DNA of 64,000 bases, taken from Clostridia bacterium (lineage in GTDB: Bacteria > Bacillota > Clostridia > Oscillospirales > Acutalibacteraceae). Under the pieces are notes generated by a model that was given only the letters and a program-made list of their open reading frames with translations, made no database searches and was not told where the DNA came from. Shown piece after piece: positions 14,707 through 24,899 of this stretch (its first letter is position 1; each line of letters opens with the position of its first letter). Location: NCBI GenBank assembly GCA_017516485.1, contig JAFXCH010000054.1:16998-80997 (forward strand). The letters are read 5' to 3'. Position numbers and translations under genes: made by a program.

Positions 14707-17700
14707 TTATTTTACTTTAACTGTTACGATTTCAAACGGTTTTACATTGAGGGTTACGGAGTTATTCTCAACTGCAAGGGGCTCAATTTCATTTTCCATA
14801 AGGTCGCAGAGCACTGCGGATTTTACATCAAAGCCGAATGTGAGCTTTGCACCGTTTACACGCTTATTCCAGCTTTCGTACATACGTACAACTGTTTCAT
14901 CGCTGTCCTCAGCCTTCTTAACTGTATCAATAACGATATTTTCATCCGATACGCTTACAAAGCTGTAGCTTTCGGGCAGTGCACCCTCCTGCTTGCCGAG
15001 CTTAACGGCAGTCATCGGGTTATTGAGGTCGTAAGCAAGCTGTACCGTACCTGCCTGAGTGTATGTACCTGTATGCGGACGCAGCGAGTAAATAAACTCG
15101 TGATGACCCTTATCAGCCTTGGGACTCGGATGAGTTGCACACTTGAGAAGTGTGAGTTTGATTACACCGTCGTGAATATCGTGGCCGTACTTACAGTCGT
15201 TGAGGATACTTACGCCGTAGTCGCACTCTGAAAGGTCAGCAAACTTGTGTGCACAGACCTCAAACTTTGCGGCATCCCAGCTTGTGTTGGTATGAGTCGG
15301 ACGCTCAACACTGCCAAACTGAATTTCGTATGTAGCCTTATCGGCGTTGATATCAACGGGGAATGCTGCCTTGACAAGGATATGCTCCTGATACCACTAT
15401 GCGGTTGTATCAAAGTCAATCTTATCGATATCGGCATAGAGCCATACCTTCTGCTCAATTACGGAATCGTAGAACTTTCTTGTAATCTTAAAGCCCTTGC
15501 GTACGCCTTCGTCGAGCATTTCAACAGCACTGACGTCGTTGATTTCGTACTTCTTCTCTTTATAGTATACGGAGATTTCCCATGCATCGTACTCTCTCGG
15601 GAAGTCCTCATAAGCTTCGATAACGTTTGCACGCTCGCCTGCTTTGAGCACCTCTCTGCCGACACGCTTATCGTAAATACAGCTGATTGTGTAATCATCG
15701 GCAAACTCAACAATGAAGTAAGCATTTTCAAGCTTCTTATCGCTGACAGCAACTTCACCGCTGCTCTCGTTACCCTTTACAACCTTCCAGCCCTTTGCAG
15801 GGATATCGGTTACATAAATCTTTTCGCCGTCAACATCGACAACACCGCTGTTTGTAAATGAAAGCGGATTGAATACGGCTATACCGCCATCGGTAGCGAT
15901 ATTTGCGGCAATATCAGCCTGTGCAGAGCCGAGCATTTCTCTGCCTGCCTTGCCGATTGCCTCATACTGTTTTGTGCTCTCCTCATAAACCTGGTAGATA
16001 GAAGAACCTGGAATAATATCGTGGAACTGATTGAGAAGTATGCACTCCCAACCCTCGTTAATTTTCTCCTGCGGATATACCTTCTTGTTGTAAAGACGGT
16101 TGATTTCGCTGAAAAGCTCGATATTCTGATAGAGAATTTCGCTCTTTCTGTTATAACGCTTGTTGCAAGCGTTGGAGGTATAAGTACCTCTGTGGAATTC
16201 GAGATAGAGCTCACCTGCCCAGTGAGGCATCTTCGGATTATTCTCGGTACGCTGCTTTACACGCTCAAGATAATCGCCGGCAAACTCCATTTTAGTCTGC
16301 GGTAATCCCGGTACACCGTATTTGAGTCTGTTATGGGTTTCAAGGTGTCCCTGAGTCGGACCGCCGCCACCGTCACCGTGACCGAAGGTTATAATAACCT
16401 CGTTATTGATATGTTTCTGCTGGTATCTGTTCCACGAACCTTTTACAAGAGCAGGCTCAAGCATTGCATTATATGTAGTGTTACGGTTTACGGTATTGTT
16501 CTTATCACAGTATTGTGCTGTAAGGAAGTGAGTAAAAATTTCGGTTGAGTCTATGCCCTTCCACATAAATGTATCGTAAGGCATCATATTTGTTTCATTC
16601 CAGCTGATTTTGGATGTGACAAACTTATCGACACCGCTCTTGCGCAAAATCTGCGGAAGTGCCGCAGAATAGCCGAAAACGTCGGGCAGCCAGAGAACTT
16701 TACTGTCAACACCAAACTCTTTGTTGAAAAAGCGTTTGCCGAAAAGCACCTGGCGTACAAGGCTTTCACCGCTTGTGAGGTTACAGTCAGCCTCAACCCA
16801 CATTGCACCTTCAACTTCCCAACGGCCCTCTTTTACAAGCTGCTTGACATCTTCATAAACATCGGGAGCTTCTTCCTTGAGATATTTGTATAGCTGAGCC
16901 TGCGAGGACATAAATTTGTACTCAGGGTACTGCTTCATAAGTGCGACAACTGTTGAGAAAGAACGTACAACCTTCTCCCTTGTCTGTTCAAGAGTCCAGA
17001 GCCAGGCAACGTCGATATGAGTGTGACCTATACAGATACACTTTACATCCTGCTCACCGCAGTACTTACCGTAAAATTCGCTACGCAGATAATCAAGAGC
17101 CTTCTGCGAAGTGGCTCTGCACTGCTCGGAACCGGGCACGCACATATCAATCATATTAAGTGCAGTATTGATATGCATAAGAGCATCTGCATACTCCTTG
17201 CTGTTTTCGTGAAGTACACGGAGTACATCGTAAGGCACCTTCAGATCATAGTAGAGATTCTTGTAAAGCTCGTCCACTACAAAAATATTGCTGACTACGC
17301 TGTGTCTGCAGGTATTCATACCCGTATAAGCATAGACGTAAATCTCGTACTCATCTGCAGGCTCGAGCATAGTATAACGGTGGTTGGAATCGCAGCCGTT
17401 CATCAGCTTACCGTTGACATAAACGGTAAACTGCGGGTCACGCTCAACATCACTTGCGTATGCGCCTGTTTCAAAGTAAAATTCAACGGTTTTGCCCTTC
17501 ATATTTTCGGGCATAACAACCTTTTTATAAAACCAACCGTGAGCATCCTTTTCTTCTCCCCAACGGTCATATTTACCAAAATCGACCCATTCGCAGGTAA
17601 CGGCAGGCGGCATCTCCGCTACGCCCTTGTATCCGTAAGGCAGATACTTGAAATCGGTAAGCTCAAGCGAATCTGAAAATACAAGTTTCTGAATCTCCGG

Positions 17701-17736
17701 TAAAAATACGCGGAGCTTATCAAGCAAGAAATTCAA
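14707..17736 (-). CDS. GH38 alpha-mannosidase, interrupted by one in-frame TAG
   Basis: This is a cytosolic-type GH38 enzyme that removes alpha-mannose from oligosaccharides, about 1009 residues if read through. A TTG start at 17736 has AGGAGG about 6 bases upstream. Zinc ligands GHTHID fall at 237-242, the nucleophile Asp in WLPDVFGYS at about 352, and a further metal/substrate motif is FGHGDGGGG. At codon 780 (15397-15399) a single TAG splits the frame. The same frame continues as WYQEHILVKAAFPVDIN, a conserved GH38 segment, to a TAA at 14707 with no other stop, and the tail keeps GH38 features (HHEFIYSLRPH). Either this is a recent nonsense pseudogene or UAG is translated. No signal peptide is present. 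Confidence 0.8.
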
Positions 17737-17873
17737 ACTGTAACCCTCCTGATTTTTGATGTTACGCACAGTTTAACACAATATATTGTAAATTTAAAGT
17801 ATTAACTAACAACTTTGCGTGAAAATTTTCATATATATTTTTGTGCTGTTTCAACATAAAAGGAGGCGATTTT

Positions 17874-18158
17874 ATGCAGCACTGTATTGCTAACCTCAGG
17901 ACAAAGGAAGTAATAAACAAAAAGGACGGTTGCAGGCTCGGCAGAGTATGTGACGTGGAAATAGATGCGTGTAACGGTCAGGTAGTAAATCTTGTAATAT
18001 GCCGAGGCGGAAGAATGTTTGCACCCTATGCCTGTGAAAGCGACCTGCGTGTGCCTTGGTGCGACGTTGATGTTATTGGTGATGACATAATTCTTGTCTG
18101 CTACACTCCGCCGACAGCACCGCCCAGAGGATGCTCAAGAAGAGGATTTTTCAGATAA
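17874..18158 (+). CDS. YlmC/YmxH-family sporulation protein (PRC-barrel)
   Basis: In this 94-residue protein, MQHCIANLRTKEVINKKDG followed by CRLGRVCDVEIDACNGQVVNLVICRG is the PRC-barrel of YlmC/YmxH proteins, small conserved proteins linked to sporulation in Firmicutes. AGGAGG lies upstream of the ATG at 17874; an upstream in-frame ATG at 17841 lacks a site. The C-terminus is Arg/Pro-rich (TAPPRGCSRRGFFR). It overlaps the end of the opposite-strand lipoprotein gene by 24 bases. Confidence 0.8.
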   Translation: MQHCIANLRTKEVINKKDGCRLGRVCDVEIDACNGQVVNLVICRGGRMFAPYACESDLRVPWCDVDVIGDDIILVCYTPPTAPPRGCSRRGFFR

Positions 18159-18671
18159 AAACGGTACGGTTGTATTAAGAGTAACATCGGGTACACTTGC
18201 AGGCTCAAGGCGATAGCTTACAACTGCAAGCGTACCCCCTGCCTTATCGGCAGTAAAACCGAATCCGTACCACTGAGTATCGCACCTCCGTACACCTTTT
18301 GTATCCGAAGGTAAAGGCTCACAAATAGCAAGCGTATTAAAAACAGCATCTATCCGCTCATCATCAAAGCCGCAGAATGCCTTGACAGTTTCTCGTGCAA
18401 GAGCCTCGAATCCGCCGCTTTCACTGCCTGCATAAGTGACGGTGACATTAACAAGCCTGCCTTGAGCATCTGAATAAAGCGAGAGCTTACAACCGTTGAT
18501 AAAACAGCTTTCCTTGAGCTTTCCTCCGCTCACGGTTTCATCAATATGCAAATCATATCCGGCTTTCATCATATCAGATATAAAATCAACACTGTCTTCC
18601 TGACCCGTACGCACGCACGAACACAGCATAAGCAAAGACAAAAAATAAAAGATAACAGCAATTTTTTTCAA
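18135..18671 (-). CDS. putative secreted lipoprotein of unknown function
   Basis: The protein has 178 residues from a TTG start at 18671 with GGAGGAG just upstream. A hydrophobic signal (LKKIAVIFYFLSLLMLCSC) ends in Cys, consistent with a lipobox although Cys at -2 is unusual. The mature part is a small alpha/beta domain (CKLSLYSDAQGRLVNVTVTY, WYGFGFTADKAGGTLAVVSY) reminiscent of beta-sheet sensor or inhibitor domains. No family is recognised. It converges on the YlmC-like gene with a 24-base tail overlap and has a free-standing start. Confidence 0.5.
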   Translation of the reverse strand: MKKIAVIFYFLSLLMLCSCVRTGQEDSVDFISDMMKAGYDLHIDETVSGGKLKESCFINGCKLSLYSDAQGRLVNVTVTYAGSESGGFEALARETVKAFCGFDDERIDAVFNTLAICEPLPSDTKGVRRCDTQWYGFGFTADKAGGTLAVVSYRLEPASVPDVTLNTTVPFLSEKSSS

Positions 18672-18773
18672 AAGCTCTCCTCCGATGCAAATCGTTATAA
18701 TCACCAAAATGCAGTAGTTTATCGGTAATATATACATATATATGTACAAATTATAAAATATATGATTTTATGC

Positions 18774-18802
18774 TTGAAATCCGTCGACAAATAAATTAAA
18801 AT
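18774..18802 (+). promoter_or_regulatory. promoter of the purine operon
   Basis: TTGAAA, 17 bases, TAAAAT. Transcription from here gives a leader of about 155 bases before purE, long enough to hold the small ORF at 18835 and the hairpin at 18906. The consensus purine riboswitch core is not recognisable in it. Confidence 0.6.
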
Positions 18803-18834
18803 AGATTTATCTTAAAGCGAAGGATGTGGCAACT

Positions 18835-18900
18835 ATGTTTATTTTCTTCACCGGACACAACATTGTACCTTGCCGCATTGTCGAATTCTGCAATAAATAA
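18835..18900 (+). CDS. possible 21-residue leader peptide ahead of purE
   Basis: The ORF starts MFIFFTGHNIVPCRIVEF and ends with TAA, with GAAGGATG about 8 bases before the ATG. It lies between the operon promoter and a hairpin, the place expected for a leader peptide. It has no run of a particular regulatory codon, so ribosome-stalling attenuation is only a guess, and it may not be translated. Confidence 0.3.
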   Translation: MFIFFTGHNIVPCRIVEFCNK

Positions 18901-18905
18901 AAAAC

Positions 18906-18943
18906 GGCTGTTGCTCTTAAACAAGTGCGACAGCCTTAATCTT
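18906..18943 (+). terminator. attenuator-like hairpin in the purE leader
   Basis: GGCTGTTGC (18906-18914) pairs with GCGACAGCC (18927-18935), with one wobble. It is followed by TTAATCTTTT, a modest T-run. It lies 5 bases after the small ORF and 22 bases before the purE RBS, so it could terminate transcription early and control the operon. Confidence 0.45.
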
Positions 18944-18965
18944 TTGAATTATGAGGTGCACGGTT

Positions 18966-19463
18966 ATGAAAAAAGTAGCAATCGTTATGGGCAGTGACAG
19001 TGACCTGCCGGTAGTAGGTAAGGCAATCAAAAAGCTCAGAGAGTTCGGCGTTGAGTGCGAGGCACACGTTATGTCCGCTCACAGAACACCCGATGCAGCC
19101 GCAGAGTTTTCCAAGAACGCTGCTGCAAACGGTTTCGGCGTAATTATCGCCGCAGCAGGTAAGGCTGCTCACCTTGGTGGCGTGCTTGCAGCTCACACAA
19201 CATTACCCGTTATCGGTATCCCTGTTAAATCTTCTACACTCGACGGTCTCGATGCACTTCTCGCAACAGTACAGATGCCTGCAGGCATCCCCGTTGCAAC
19301 AGTCGCTATTGACGGCGCAGAAAACGCTGCTATACTTGCAGTACAGATGCTTGCACTCAGTGAGCCTGCACTCGCCGAAGCACTTGAAAAAATGAAGAAA
19401 GTTATGGCAGAAAAGGTACTTAAAAAAGATGCCGCTCTTGCCGCTCAGGTTGCTTCACTTTAA
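18966..19463 (+). CDS. purE: 5-(carboxyamino)imidazole ribonucleotide mutase PurE
   Basis: This is the 165-residue class I PurE, which converts N5-CAIR to CAIR in IMP synthesis and normally works after PurK. The motif [13 protein letters not shown] opens the protein and the active-site SAHRTP follows near 41-46. AGGTG lies 7 bases before the ATG at 18966. It is the first gene of a tightly packed purE-F-M-N-H operon, so its leader probably sets expression for all five. No purK is seen in the window. Confidence 0.95.
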   Translation: MKKVAIVMGSDSDLPVVGKAIKKLREFGVECEAHVMSAHRTPDAAAEFSKNAAANGFGVIIAAAGKAAHLGGVLAAHTTLPVIGIPVKSSTLDGLDALLATVQMPAGIPVATVAIDGAENAAILAVQMLALSEPALAEALEKMKKVMAEKVLKKDAALAAQVASL

Positions 19464-19481
19464 TAAGGGAGGAAAACCGTT

Positions 19482-20903
19482 ATGTCAATCCACGAAGAAT
19501 GCGGCGTATTCGGTATATTCAACCGAAACCTCGAACACGATGCCGTACAAGAAACCTATCTCGCTTTATACGCACTTCAGCACCGCGGTCAGGTAAGCTG
19601 CGGTATTGCCGCCCGTAACGGCGACAATGTTGACTGCATTACAGAGCTTGGCACAGTACCTGATGTATTCAACAAAGACAAGCTTGCTTCTCTCACCGCT
19701 TCAGGCAAAGGCAACGTTGCAATCGGCCACGTACGCTATTCCGCTCAAGGTGAGGAAGACGAAATAAACTCACAGCCTATGGTTATGAGCTATGCTAAAG
19801 GCTCTATCTCAATTGTAAACAACGGAAGTCTTGTAAGCACGGCAAAGCTCAGAAGTAATCTTGAAGCCGGCGGCTCTGTTTTCCAGACTAACAGCAATGC
19901 TGAAATGATAGTACACCTTATTGTACGTCACAGACTGCAGACAGAAAATATCGAGAAAGCAATTTCCCGTGCAATGAGTGAACTTGAAGGTGCATATTCC
20001 TTCATCATTATGTCACCTAAAAAGCTTATTGCAGTGCGTGACCCGAAAGGTTTCCGTCCCTTATGCTACGGCAAGCTCGGCAACTCATATGTTATTGCTT
20101 CCGAATCCTGTGCAATACAGAGCATCGGCGGCGAAGTAATCCGCGATATTGAGCCCGGTGAAATACTCGTCATAACAGAAGACGCTGTATACAGCAACAA
20201 AGATAACTGCGGTCAGAAGACCTCTATGTGTATATTCGAGCATGTTTACCTCGCAAGACCCGACTCGGTTATTGACGGTGCAAGCGTACACCGTGCAAGA
20301 CTCAATGCAGGTAAGTTCCTCGCAATCGAGCATCCCGTTGAGGCTGATGTTGTCGTAGGCGTTCCCGACTCGGGCATCGATGCCGCAATCGGCTATGCAA
20401 ACGAATCCGGAATTCCGTTTGGAATAGGACTTATCAAAAACCGTTATATTGGCAGAACTTTTATACAGACCACGCAGAGACAGCGTGAGCGCTCTGTGCA
20501 GATAAAGCTCAACCCGCTCGGCAACGAAATCGAGGGCAAGAGAATAGTACTTGTTGACGATTCAATTGTCAGAGGTACAACCTGTGCAAAGCTCATCAAA
20601 AAGCTCAGGGATGCGGGTGCAAAAGAAATTCATATGCGAATCTCCTCCCCCCCGTTTATCAATCCCTGCTACTTCGGCACAGACATCAGCTCAAAGGACA
20701 AGCTGATTGCCTGCAAGCTCGACATTGACGAGATATGCCGATTCATCGGTGCTGACTCACTCGGTTACCTCAGCCGCGAATCAATGATGAAGGTTGCAGA
20801 AAACTCGAAAGTAGAATTCTGCAGTGCCTGCTTCACGGGCGAATACCCCGTAGATGTTACAGGCGAAAACTTCGTTGATAAATACAGTAAAAAAATCAAT
20901 TGA
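19482..20903 (+). CDS. purF: amidophosphoribosyltransferase PurF
   Basis: The 473-residue enzyme makes phosphoribosylamine from PRPP and glutamine, the committed step. The N-terminus MSIHEECGVFGI places the catalytic Cys at residue 7, so a short propeptide is probably removed. The PRPP loop is VLVDDSIVRGTT. Cysteines in CGQKTSMCIFEH, INPCYFG and CSACFTG match the [4Fe-4S] cluster of the Bacillus-type enzyme, which makes it oxygen-sensitive and fits an anaerobe. AGGGAGG lies upstream, 18 bases after purE. Confidence 0.95.
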   Translation: MSIHEECGVFGIFNRNLEHDAVQETYLALYALQHRGQVSCGIAARNGDNVDCITELGTVPDVFNKDKLASLTASGKGNVAIGHVRYSAQGEEDEINSQPMVMSYAKGSISIVNNGSLVSTAKLRSNLEAGGSVFQTNSNAEMIVHLIVRHRLQTENIEKAISRAMSELEGAYSFIIMSPKKLIAVRDPKGFRPLCYGKLGNSYVIASESCAIQSIGGEVIRDIEPGEILVITEDAVYSNKDNCGQKTSMCIFEHVYLARPDSVIDGASVHRARLNAGKFLAIEHPVEADVVVGVPDSGIDAAIGYANESGIPFGIGLIKNRYIGRTFIQTTQRQRERSVQIKLNPLGNEIEGKRIVLVDDSIVRGTTCAKLIKKLRDAGAKEIHMRISSPPFINPCYFGTDISSKDKLIACKLDIDEICRFIGADSLGYLSRESMMKVAENSKVEFCSACFTGEYPVDVTGENFVDKYSKKIN

Positions 20904-20923
20904 CATAAAGGAGAGCTTTAAAG

Positions 20924-21958
20924 ATGGAAAGTTATTCAAACAGCTACAAAGAAGCAGGCGTTGATGTAACAAAAGGTTACGAGGCCGTAAAGCTTATGAA
21001 AAAGCATGTTGAGCGTACAAGAGTACCCGGTGTTGCTGACGAAATCGGCGGCTTCGGCGGTATGTTCATCCCCAACCTCACAGGTATCAGCGAGCCCGTA
21101 CTTGTTTCCGGTACTGACGGTGTCGGCACAAAGCTCAAGATTGCATTCATGATGGACATCCACAACACAGTAGGTATTGACTGCGTTGCTATGTGTGCAA
21201 ACGACGTTGCTTGCTCCGGTGCAAAGCCCCTCTTCTTCCTCGACTATATTTCCGTTGCAAAGAACATCCCCGAAAAAGTTGCAGCAATAGTCAGCGGCGT
21301 TGCTGACGGCTGTGTACAGGCAGGCTGTGCACTTGTAGGCGGCGAAACAGCCGAAATGCCCGGCATTTACACAAACGATGAATACGACCTTGCAGGCTTC
21401 TGCGTAGGTCTTGCAGACCGTAAGGACATCATCGACGGCAAGAACATTGCTGAAGGCGACGTACTTATCGGTGTTGAGTCATCAGGTGTTCACTCCAACG
21501 GTTTCTCACTTGTAAGAAAGGCTTTCAACGTTTCTCCCGAAAGACTTTCAATCTATGTTGATGAGCTCGGCAAGACACTCGGCGAAGAGCTTATCACTCC
21601 CACAAAGATTTACGTCAAGACAATCTCCGCTATCAAGGATGTATGTAAGATTCACGGTATCTCTCACATCACAGGCGGCGGATTCTATGAGAACATTCCG
21701 AGAATGTTCAGTGGCAACGACCTTCGTGCAAAGGTTGAGCGCAAGGCTGTTCCCGTAAAGCCCATCTTCAATCTCCTTGCTTCCGAGGGTATCCCGGAGA
21801 GAGATATGTTCAACACCTTCAATATGGGTGTAGGTCTTTGCGTTGCAGTTTCTGCTGACAAAGCTGACGAGGCTGTAAGAGCAGTAAACGCAATCGGCGA
21901 AAAGGCTCACATCATCGGTGAAGTTGTCAAGGGCGACAAGGGTGTTGACATATGCTAA
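20924..21958 (+). CDS. purM: phosphoribosylformylglycinamidine cyclo-ligase PurM
   Basis: The 344-residue AIR synthetase closes the imidazole ring using ATP. It starts with [16 protein letters not shown], has the family sequence [15 protein letters not shown] near the start, and [11 protein letters not shown] in the second half. The length is standard. Its last 7 bases overlap purN, giving translational coupling. Confidence 0.95.
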   Translation: MESYSNSYKEAGVDVTKGYEAVKLMKKHVERTRVPGVADEIGGFGGMFIPNLTGISEPVLVSGTDGVGTKLKIAFMMDIHNTVGIDCVAMCANDVACSGAKPLFFLDYISVAKNIPEKVAAIVSGVADGCVQAGCALVGGETAEMPGIYTNDEYDLAGFCVGLADRKDIIDGKNIAEGDVLIGVESSGVHSNGFSLVRKAFNVSPERLSIYVDELGKTLGEELITPTKIYVKTISAIKDVCKIHGISHITGGGFYENIPRMFSGNDLRAKVERKAVPVKPIFNLLASEGIPERDMFNTFNMGVGLCVAVSADKADEAVRAVNAIGEKAHIIGEVVKGDKGVDIC

Positions 21959-22542
21959 ACATAGTTGTTCTTGTATCGGGCGGCGGTACTAATCTGCAGG
22001 CTTTGCTCGATGCAAAGGCAGCAGGTCAGATTCCGAACGGTAACTTTGTACGCGTTATTTCAAGTGCTGCAGGTGCTTATGCACTTGAACGTGCGAAGAA
22101 TGCAGGTGTACAGGGCGTTGTTGTTGAGCGTAAAGGCAAGACAGCTGAGGAATTTGAAACCGCACTTTTAGCTGAGCTTGAAGCAGCAAAAGCTGACCTC
22201 ATAGTCCTTGCAGGATTTATGACAATCCTCAGCGAAAAAATTATTGAGAAATACCCCGAAAAGATTATAAACGTTCATCCTGCTCTCATTCCCTCTTTCT
22301 GCGGCAAAGGCTTCTACGGCCTTAAGGTGCACGAGGCGGCACTTGAGAAAGGTGTTAAGGTAACGGGTGCTACAGTGCACTTTGTAAACGAAATCCCCGA
22401 CGGAGGCAGAATTATCGCACAGAAGGCGGTTGACGTACTCGACGGCGACACACCCGAAATTCTCCAACGCAGAGTTATGGAGCAGGCAGAATGGAAAATA
22501 CTCCCCGCAGCAGTTGCAAAGCTGTGCGAAGAAAGAAAGTAA
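21952..22542 (+). CDS. purN: phosphoribosylglycinamide formyltransferase PurN
   Basis: In this 196-residue enzyme, [16 protein letters not shown] forms the substrate phosphate loop, and [15 protein letters not shown] holds the catalytic Asn and His. The active-site Asp should be in [11 protein letters not shown]. It transfers a formyl group from 10-formyl-THF to GAR. No formate-dependent PurT is present in the window. It lies between purM and purH in the operon. Confidence 0.95.
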   Translation: MLNIVVLVSGGGTNLQALLDAKAAGQIPNGNFVRVISSAAGAYALERAKNAGVQGVVVERKGKTAEEFETALLAELEAAKADLIVLAGFMTILSEKIIEKYPEKIINVHPALIPSFCGKGFYGLKVHEAALEKGVKVTGATVHFVNEIPDGGRIIAQKAVDVLDGDTPEILQRRVMEQAEWKILPAAVAKLCEERK

Positions 22543-22560
22543 ATTCAGGAGGTAACAAAA

Positions 22561-24111
22561 ATGAAAAAAAGAGCACTTCTCAGTGTTTCCGACAAGACAG
22601 GCATTGTCGAGTTTGCAAAAGAGCTTTACGAGCTTGGCTTTGAAATAGTTTCCACAGGCGGCACAGCTAAGGCTGTTGCAGATGCAGGTATCCCCTGCAC
22701 ACAGGTTTCCGATATCACAGGCTTCCCCGAGTGCCTTGACGGCAGAGTCAAGACTCTTCACCCGATGGTACACGCAGGTATCCTTGCAATGCGTTCAAAT
22801 GCAGAGCATATGGAACAGCTCGAGAAACTTGAGGTTACACCGATTGACGTTGTTGCAATCAACCTCTACCCCTTTAAGCAGACAATTCTCAAGCCCGACG
22901 TTACACTTGAGGACGCTATTGAAAACATTGATATCGGCGGCCCGACAATGATTCGTGCAGCTGCTAAAAACTGGCAGGACGTTGCTGTTATAGTTGACCC
23001 TGCAGACTACGCAACAGTTATTGAAGAGTACAAGGCCAACGGTGCACCCAGCAAGGAGACAAAGTTCAAGCTTGCAGGCAAGGTATTTGAGCACACAGCA
23101 AACTACGATTCAATGATCAACACATACCTCAGAAAGCAGCGCGGCGAAGACCCGTTTGCAAACTGCTTCACAATGACCTTCGAGAAGGTTCAGGATATGC
23201 GTTACGGCGAGAATCCCCACCAGAAGGCAGCTTTCTACACCGAGGTCGGTGCAGCTGACAATGTTCTTTCCGCTGCAAAGCAGCTTCACGGCAAGGAGCT
23301 CAGCTACAACAACATCAACGATGCTAACGGTGCACTTGACATCATCAAGGAATTCGGCTTTGACGAGCCCGTTGCCGTCGGTGTTAAGCACGCTAACCCC
23401 TGCGGTGTCGGTATCGGCAAGACAATTCACGAGGCATACCTCAATTCATACAATGCTGACCCCGTTTCAATCTTCGGCGGCATTGTTGCTCTCAACCGTG
23501 AGGTTGACGAGGAAACAGCTAACGAGCTTGCAAAGATTTTCCTTGAGATCATCATTGCTCCCAAGTTCTCCGAGAAGGCTCTCGAGATTCTCACAGCTAA
23601 GAAGAACATCCGTCTTCTTGAGCTTCCCAACCTTGCAGATTCCAACAAGAAGGGCCTTGTTGATATGAAGAAGGTTGCAGGCGGTCTGCTTGTTCAGGAG
23701 CTTGACACAGAGCTTCTCAATGAAGAGGATATTGTTTGCGTTACAGACAGAAAGCCCACAGAGGAAGAAATGAAGCAGCTTATGTTCGTTTGGAAGGTTG
23801 TAAAGCACACCAAGTCCAACGGCATTGCACTTGCAAAGGATAACGCTACAACAGGTATCGGCCCCGGCCAGACAAACCGTATCACAGCACTTGAGCTTGC
23901 TATCAAATACGCAGGTGACAAGGCAAAGGGCAGCGTAATGGGCAGTGATGCATTCTTCCCGTTTGATGACTGTGTAAAGGCAGCTCAGGCAGCAGGCATC
24001 ACAGCTATCATTCAGCCGGGCGGCTCAATCCGTGACGAAGACTCAATCAAGGCTTGTAACGAAGCAGGCATCGCAATGGTATTCTGCGGTATGCGCCACT
24101 TCAAACACTGA
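22561..24111 (+). CDS. purH: bifunctional AICAR transformylase/IMP cyclohydrolase PurH
   Basis: The 516-residue protein has an N-terminal methylglyoxal-synthase-like IMP cyclohydrolase domain ([19 protein letters not shown]) and a C-terminal transformylase domain with the KHANPCG motif. It completes IMP synthesis. AGGAGG precedes the ATG, and it is the last gene of the operon. purD, purL, purB and purC are not in the window, so the pathway genes are split across the genome. Confidence 0.95.
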   Translation: MKKRALLSVSDKTGIVEFAKELYELGFEIVSTGGTAKAVADAGIPCTQVSDITGFPECLDGRVKTLHPMVHAGILAMRSNAEHMEQLEKLEVTPIDVVAINLYPFKQTILKPDVTLEDAIENIDIGGPTMIRAAAKNWQDVAVIVDPADYATVIEEYKANGAPSKETKFKLAGKVFEHTANYDSMINTYLRKQRGEDPFANCFTMTFEKVQDMRYGENPHQKAAFYTEVGAADNVLSAAKQLHGKELSYNNINDANGALDIIKEFGFDEPVAVGVKHANPCGVGIGKTIHEAYLNSYNADPVSIFGGIVALNREVDEETANELAKIFLEIIIAPKFSEKALEILTAKKNIRLLELPNLADSNKKGLVDMKKVAGGLLVQELDTELLNEEDIVCVTDRKPTEEEMKQLMFVWKVVKHTKSNGIALAKDNATTGIGPGQTNRITALELAIKYAGDKAKGSVMGSDAFFPFDDCVKAAQAAGITAIIQPGGSIRDEDSIKACNEAGIAMVFCGMRHFKH

Positions 24112-24129
24112 TTAGCATCAGCCGCAATG

Positions 24130-24279
24130 CCTCAATAAAATAGATATTGCGAGTAAAAGTGATAAAACGAGATAAGTTATATCACACCAACAAGCCGAGA
24201 TCCTCGGGTCGCAACACCTCAATAAAAAGGATATTTCCAATCACATTGAGGCAACGAGATAAGTTTAATCACATCAAAT
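24130..24279 (+). repeat. two imperfect direct repeats downstream of purH
   Basis: CCTCAATAAAA...GATATT...AACGAGATAAGTT.ATCACA.CAA occurs at 24130-24190 and again at 24218-24279, about 88 bases apart. A partial echo (TTATCTCGTTTTATCGC) is seen near 32769. There is no coding potential; it could be a short mobile or structural element. Confidence 0.5.
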
Positions 24280-24284
24280 TAAAA

Positions 24285-24361
24285 TGTCATTCTGAGGAGC
24301 AAAACAACGAAGAATCTTAACAACACTCACATAAGATTCTTCGCTTCCGCTCAGAATGACA
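24285..24361. repeat. MITE-like element, TGTCATTCTGAG family
   Basis: TGTCATTCTGAG...CGAAGAATCTT and AAGATTCTTCG...CTCAGAATGACA are inverted arms of a 77-bp element. It is a full member of a family also found at 12561, 13069 and 47673. Confidence 0.75.
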
Positions 24362-24381
24362 AAACAGAATAGATAAATATT

Positions 24382-24424
24382 AAACGAGCGATGAAACCGC
24401 AAAAGTTTCATCGCTCGTTTTAAT
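24382..24424. terminator. bidirectional terminator
   Basis: A 16-bp perfect stem (24382-24397 / 24405-24420) with a 7-base loop, flanked by A- and T-rich tracts. It separates the purine operon from the minus-strand gene at 24426. Confidence 0.85.
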
Positions 24425-24425
24425 T

Positions 24426-24839
24426 TTAAAACCACCTTAACCAAAAGAATCCCGTCCAAATATCAAACGCAATAGGAGCAATAATAAATAACGCACCGGA
24501 TATTAACGGAATAATTTCATTGCCTAATGTAAGCTTCTTATCATAGGCAAATTTATGCGGATTTTTCGGGTTTACAAACAGCGTGTATTTACAGCTTTTT
24601 GAAAACTCATTCATACGCTTCGTACTGATACCGAGGTCTGTCAGCCCATAGTATTCCTTACCGTCATACACGTAAAAAAACTTTGCTTTAGTTGAGCTTC
24701 TGTATGAAATCTTTCTGACCGTATCAAGAAACCAGCCGTCTACAACCTCTGTACAACGCTTCATTTGAATAATTCTTACCAGAGCCAAAGTGATAAAAGC
24801 AGCACCGCTGCCGCAAAAAAACAGGTATATAATCCACAT
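24426..24839 (-). CDS. small membrane protein, DUF3592-like
   Basis: The 137-residue protein has an N-terminal helix (2-22), a soluble central part with KFFYVYDGKEYYGLTD and FVNPKNPHKFAYDKK, and two further helices at the C-terminus (about 103-135). This helix-beta-helix layout and the YDGKEY...VNPKNP pattern resemble DUF3592 proteins. AGGGAT lies close to the ATG. It stands alone between repeats; its function is unknown. Confidence 0.5.
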   Translation of the reverse strand: MWIIYLFFCGSGAAFITLALVRIIQMKRCTEVVDGWFLDTVRKISYRSSTKAKFFYVYDGKEYYGLTDLGISTKRMNEFSKSCKYTLFVNPKNPHKFAYDKKLTLGNEIIPLISGALFIIAPIAFDIWTGFFWLRWF

Positions 24840-24899
24840 ATTATCCCTCCGTTCTGTTAGTATTATATGCTTGTGTTAAATTAGAGACAAATCACCATT

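Noticed and set aside
14707-15015. A separate 102-residue gene downstream of the mannosidase
   Set aside because: It is in the same frame as the GH38 gene, continues GH38-like sequence without a break after the TAG, and has no own RBS; it is the C-terminal part of that protein.
17017-17676. 219-residue plus-strand frame opposite GH38
   Set aside because: It runs antisense through the GH38 catalytic domain and lacks an RBS and a recognisable family.
18803-18965. Purine riboswitch in the purE leader
   Set aside because: The conserved three-way junction and loop-loop pairing of purine aptamers are not recognisable; only a short ORF and one hairpin are seen.
24100-24362. CRISPR array candidate because of repeated motifs after purH
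   Set aside because: Only two imperfect repeats and one inverted-repeat element are present, with no regular spacers and no cas genes.
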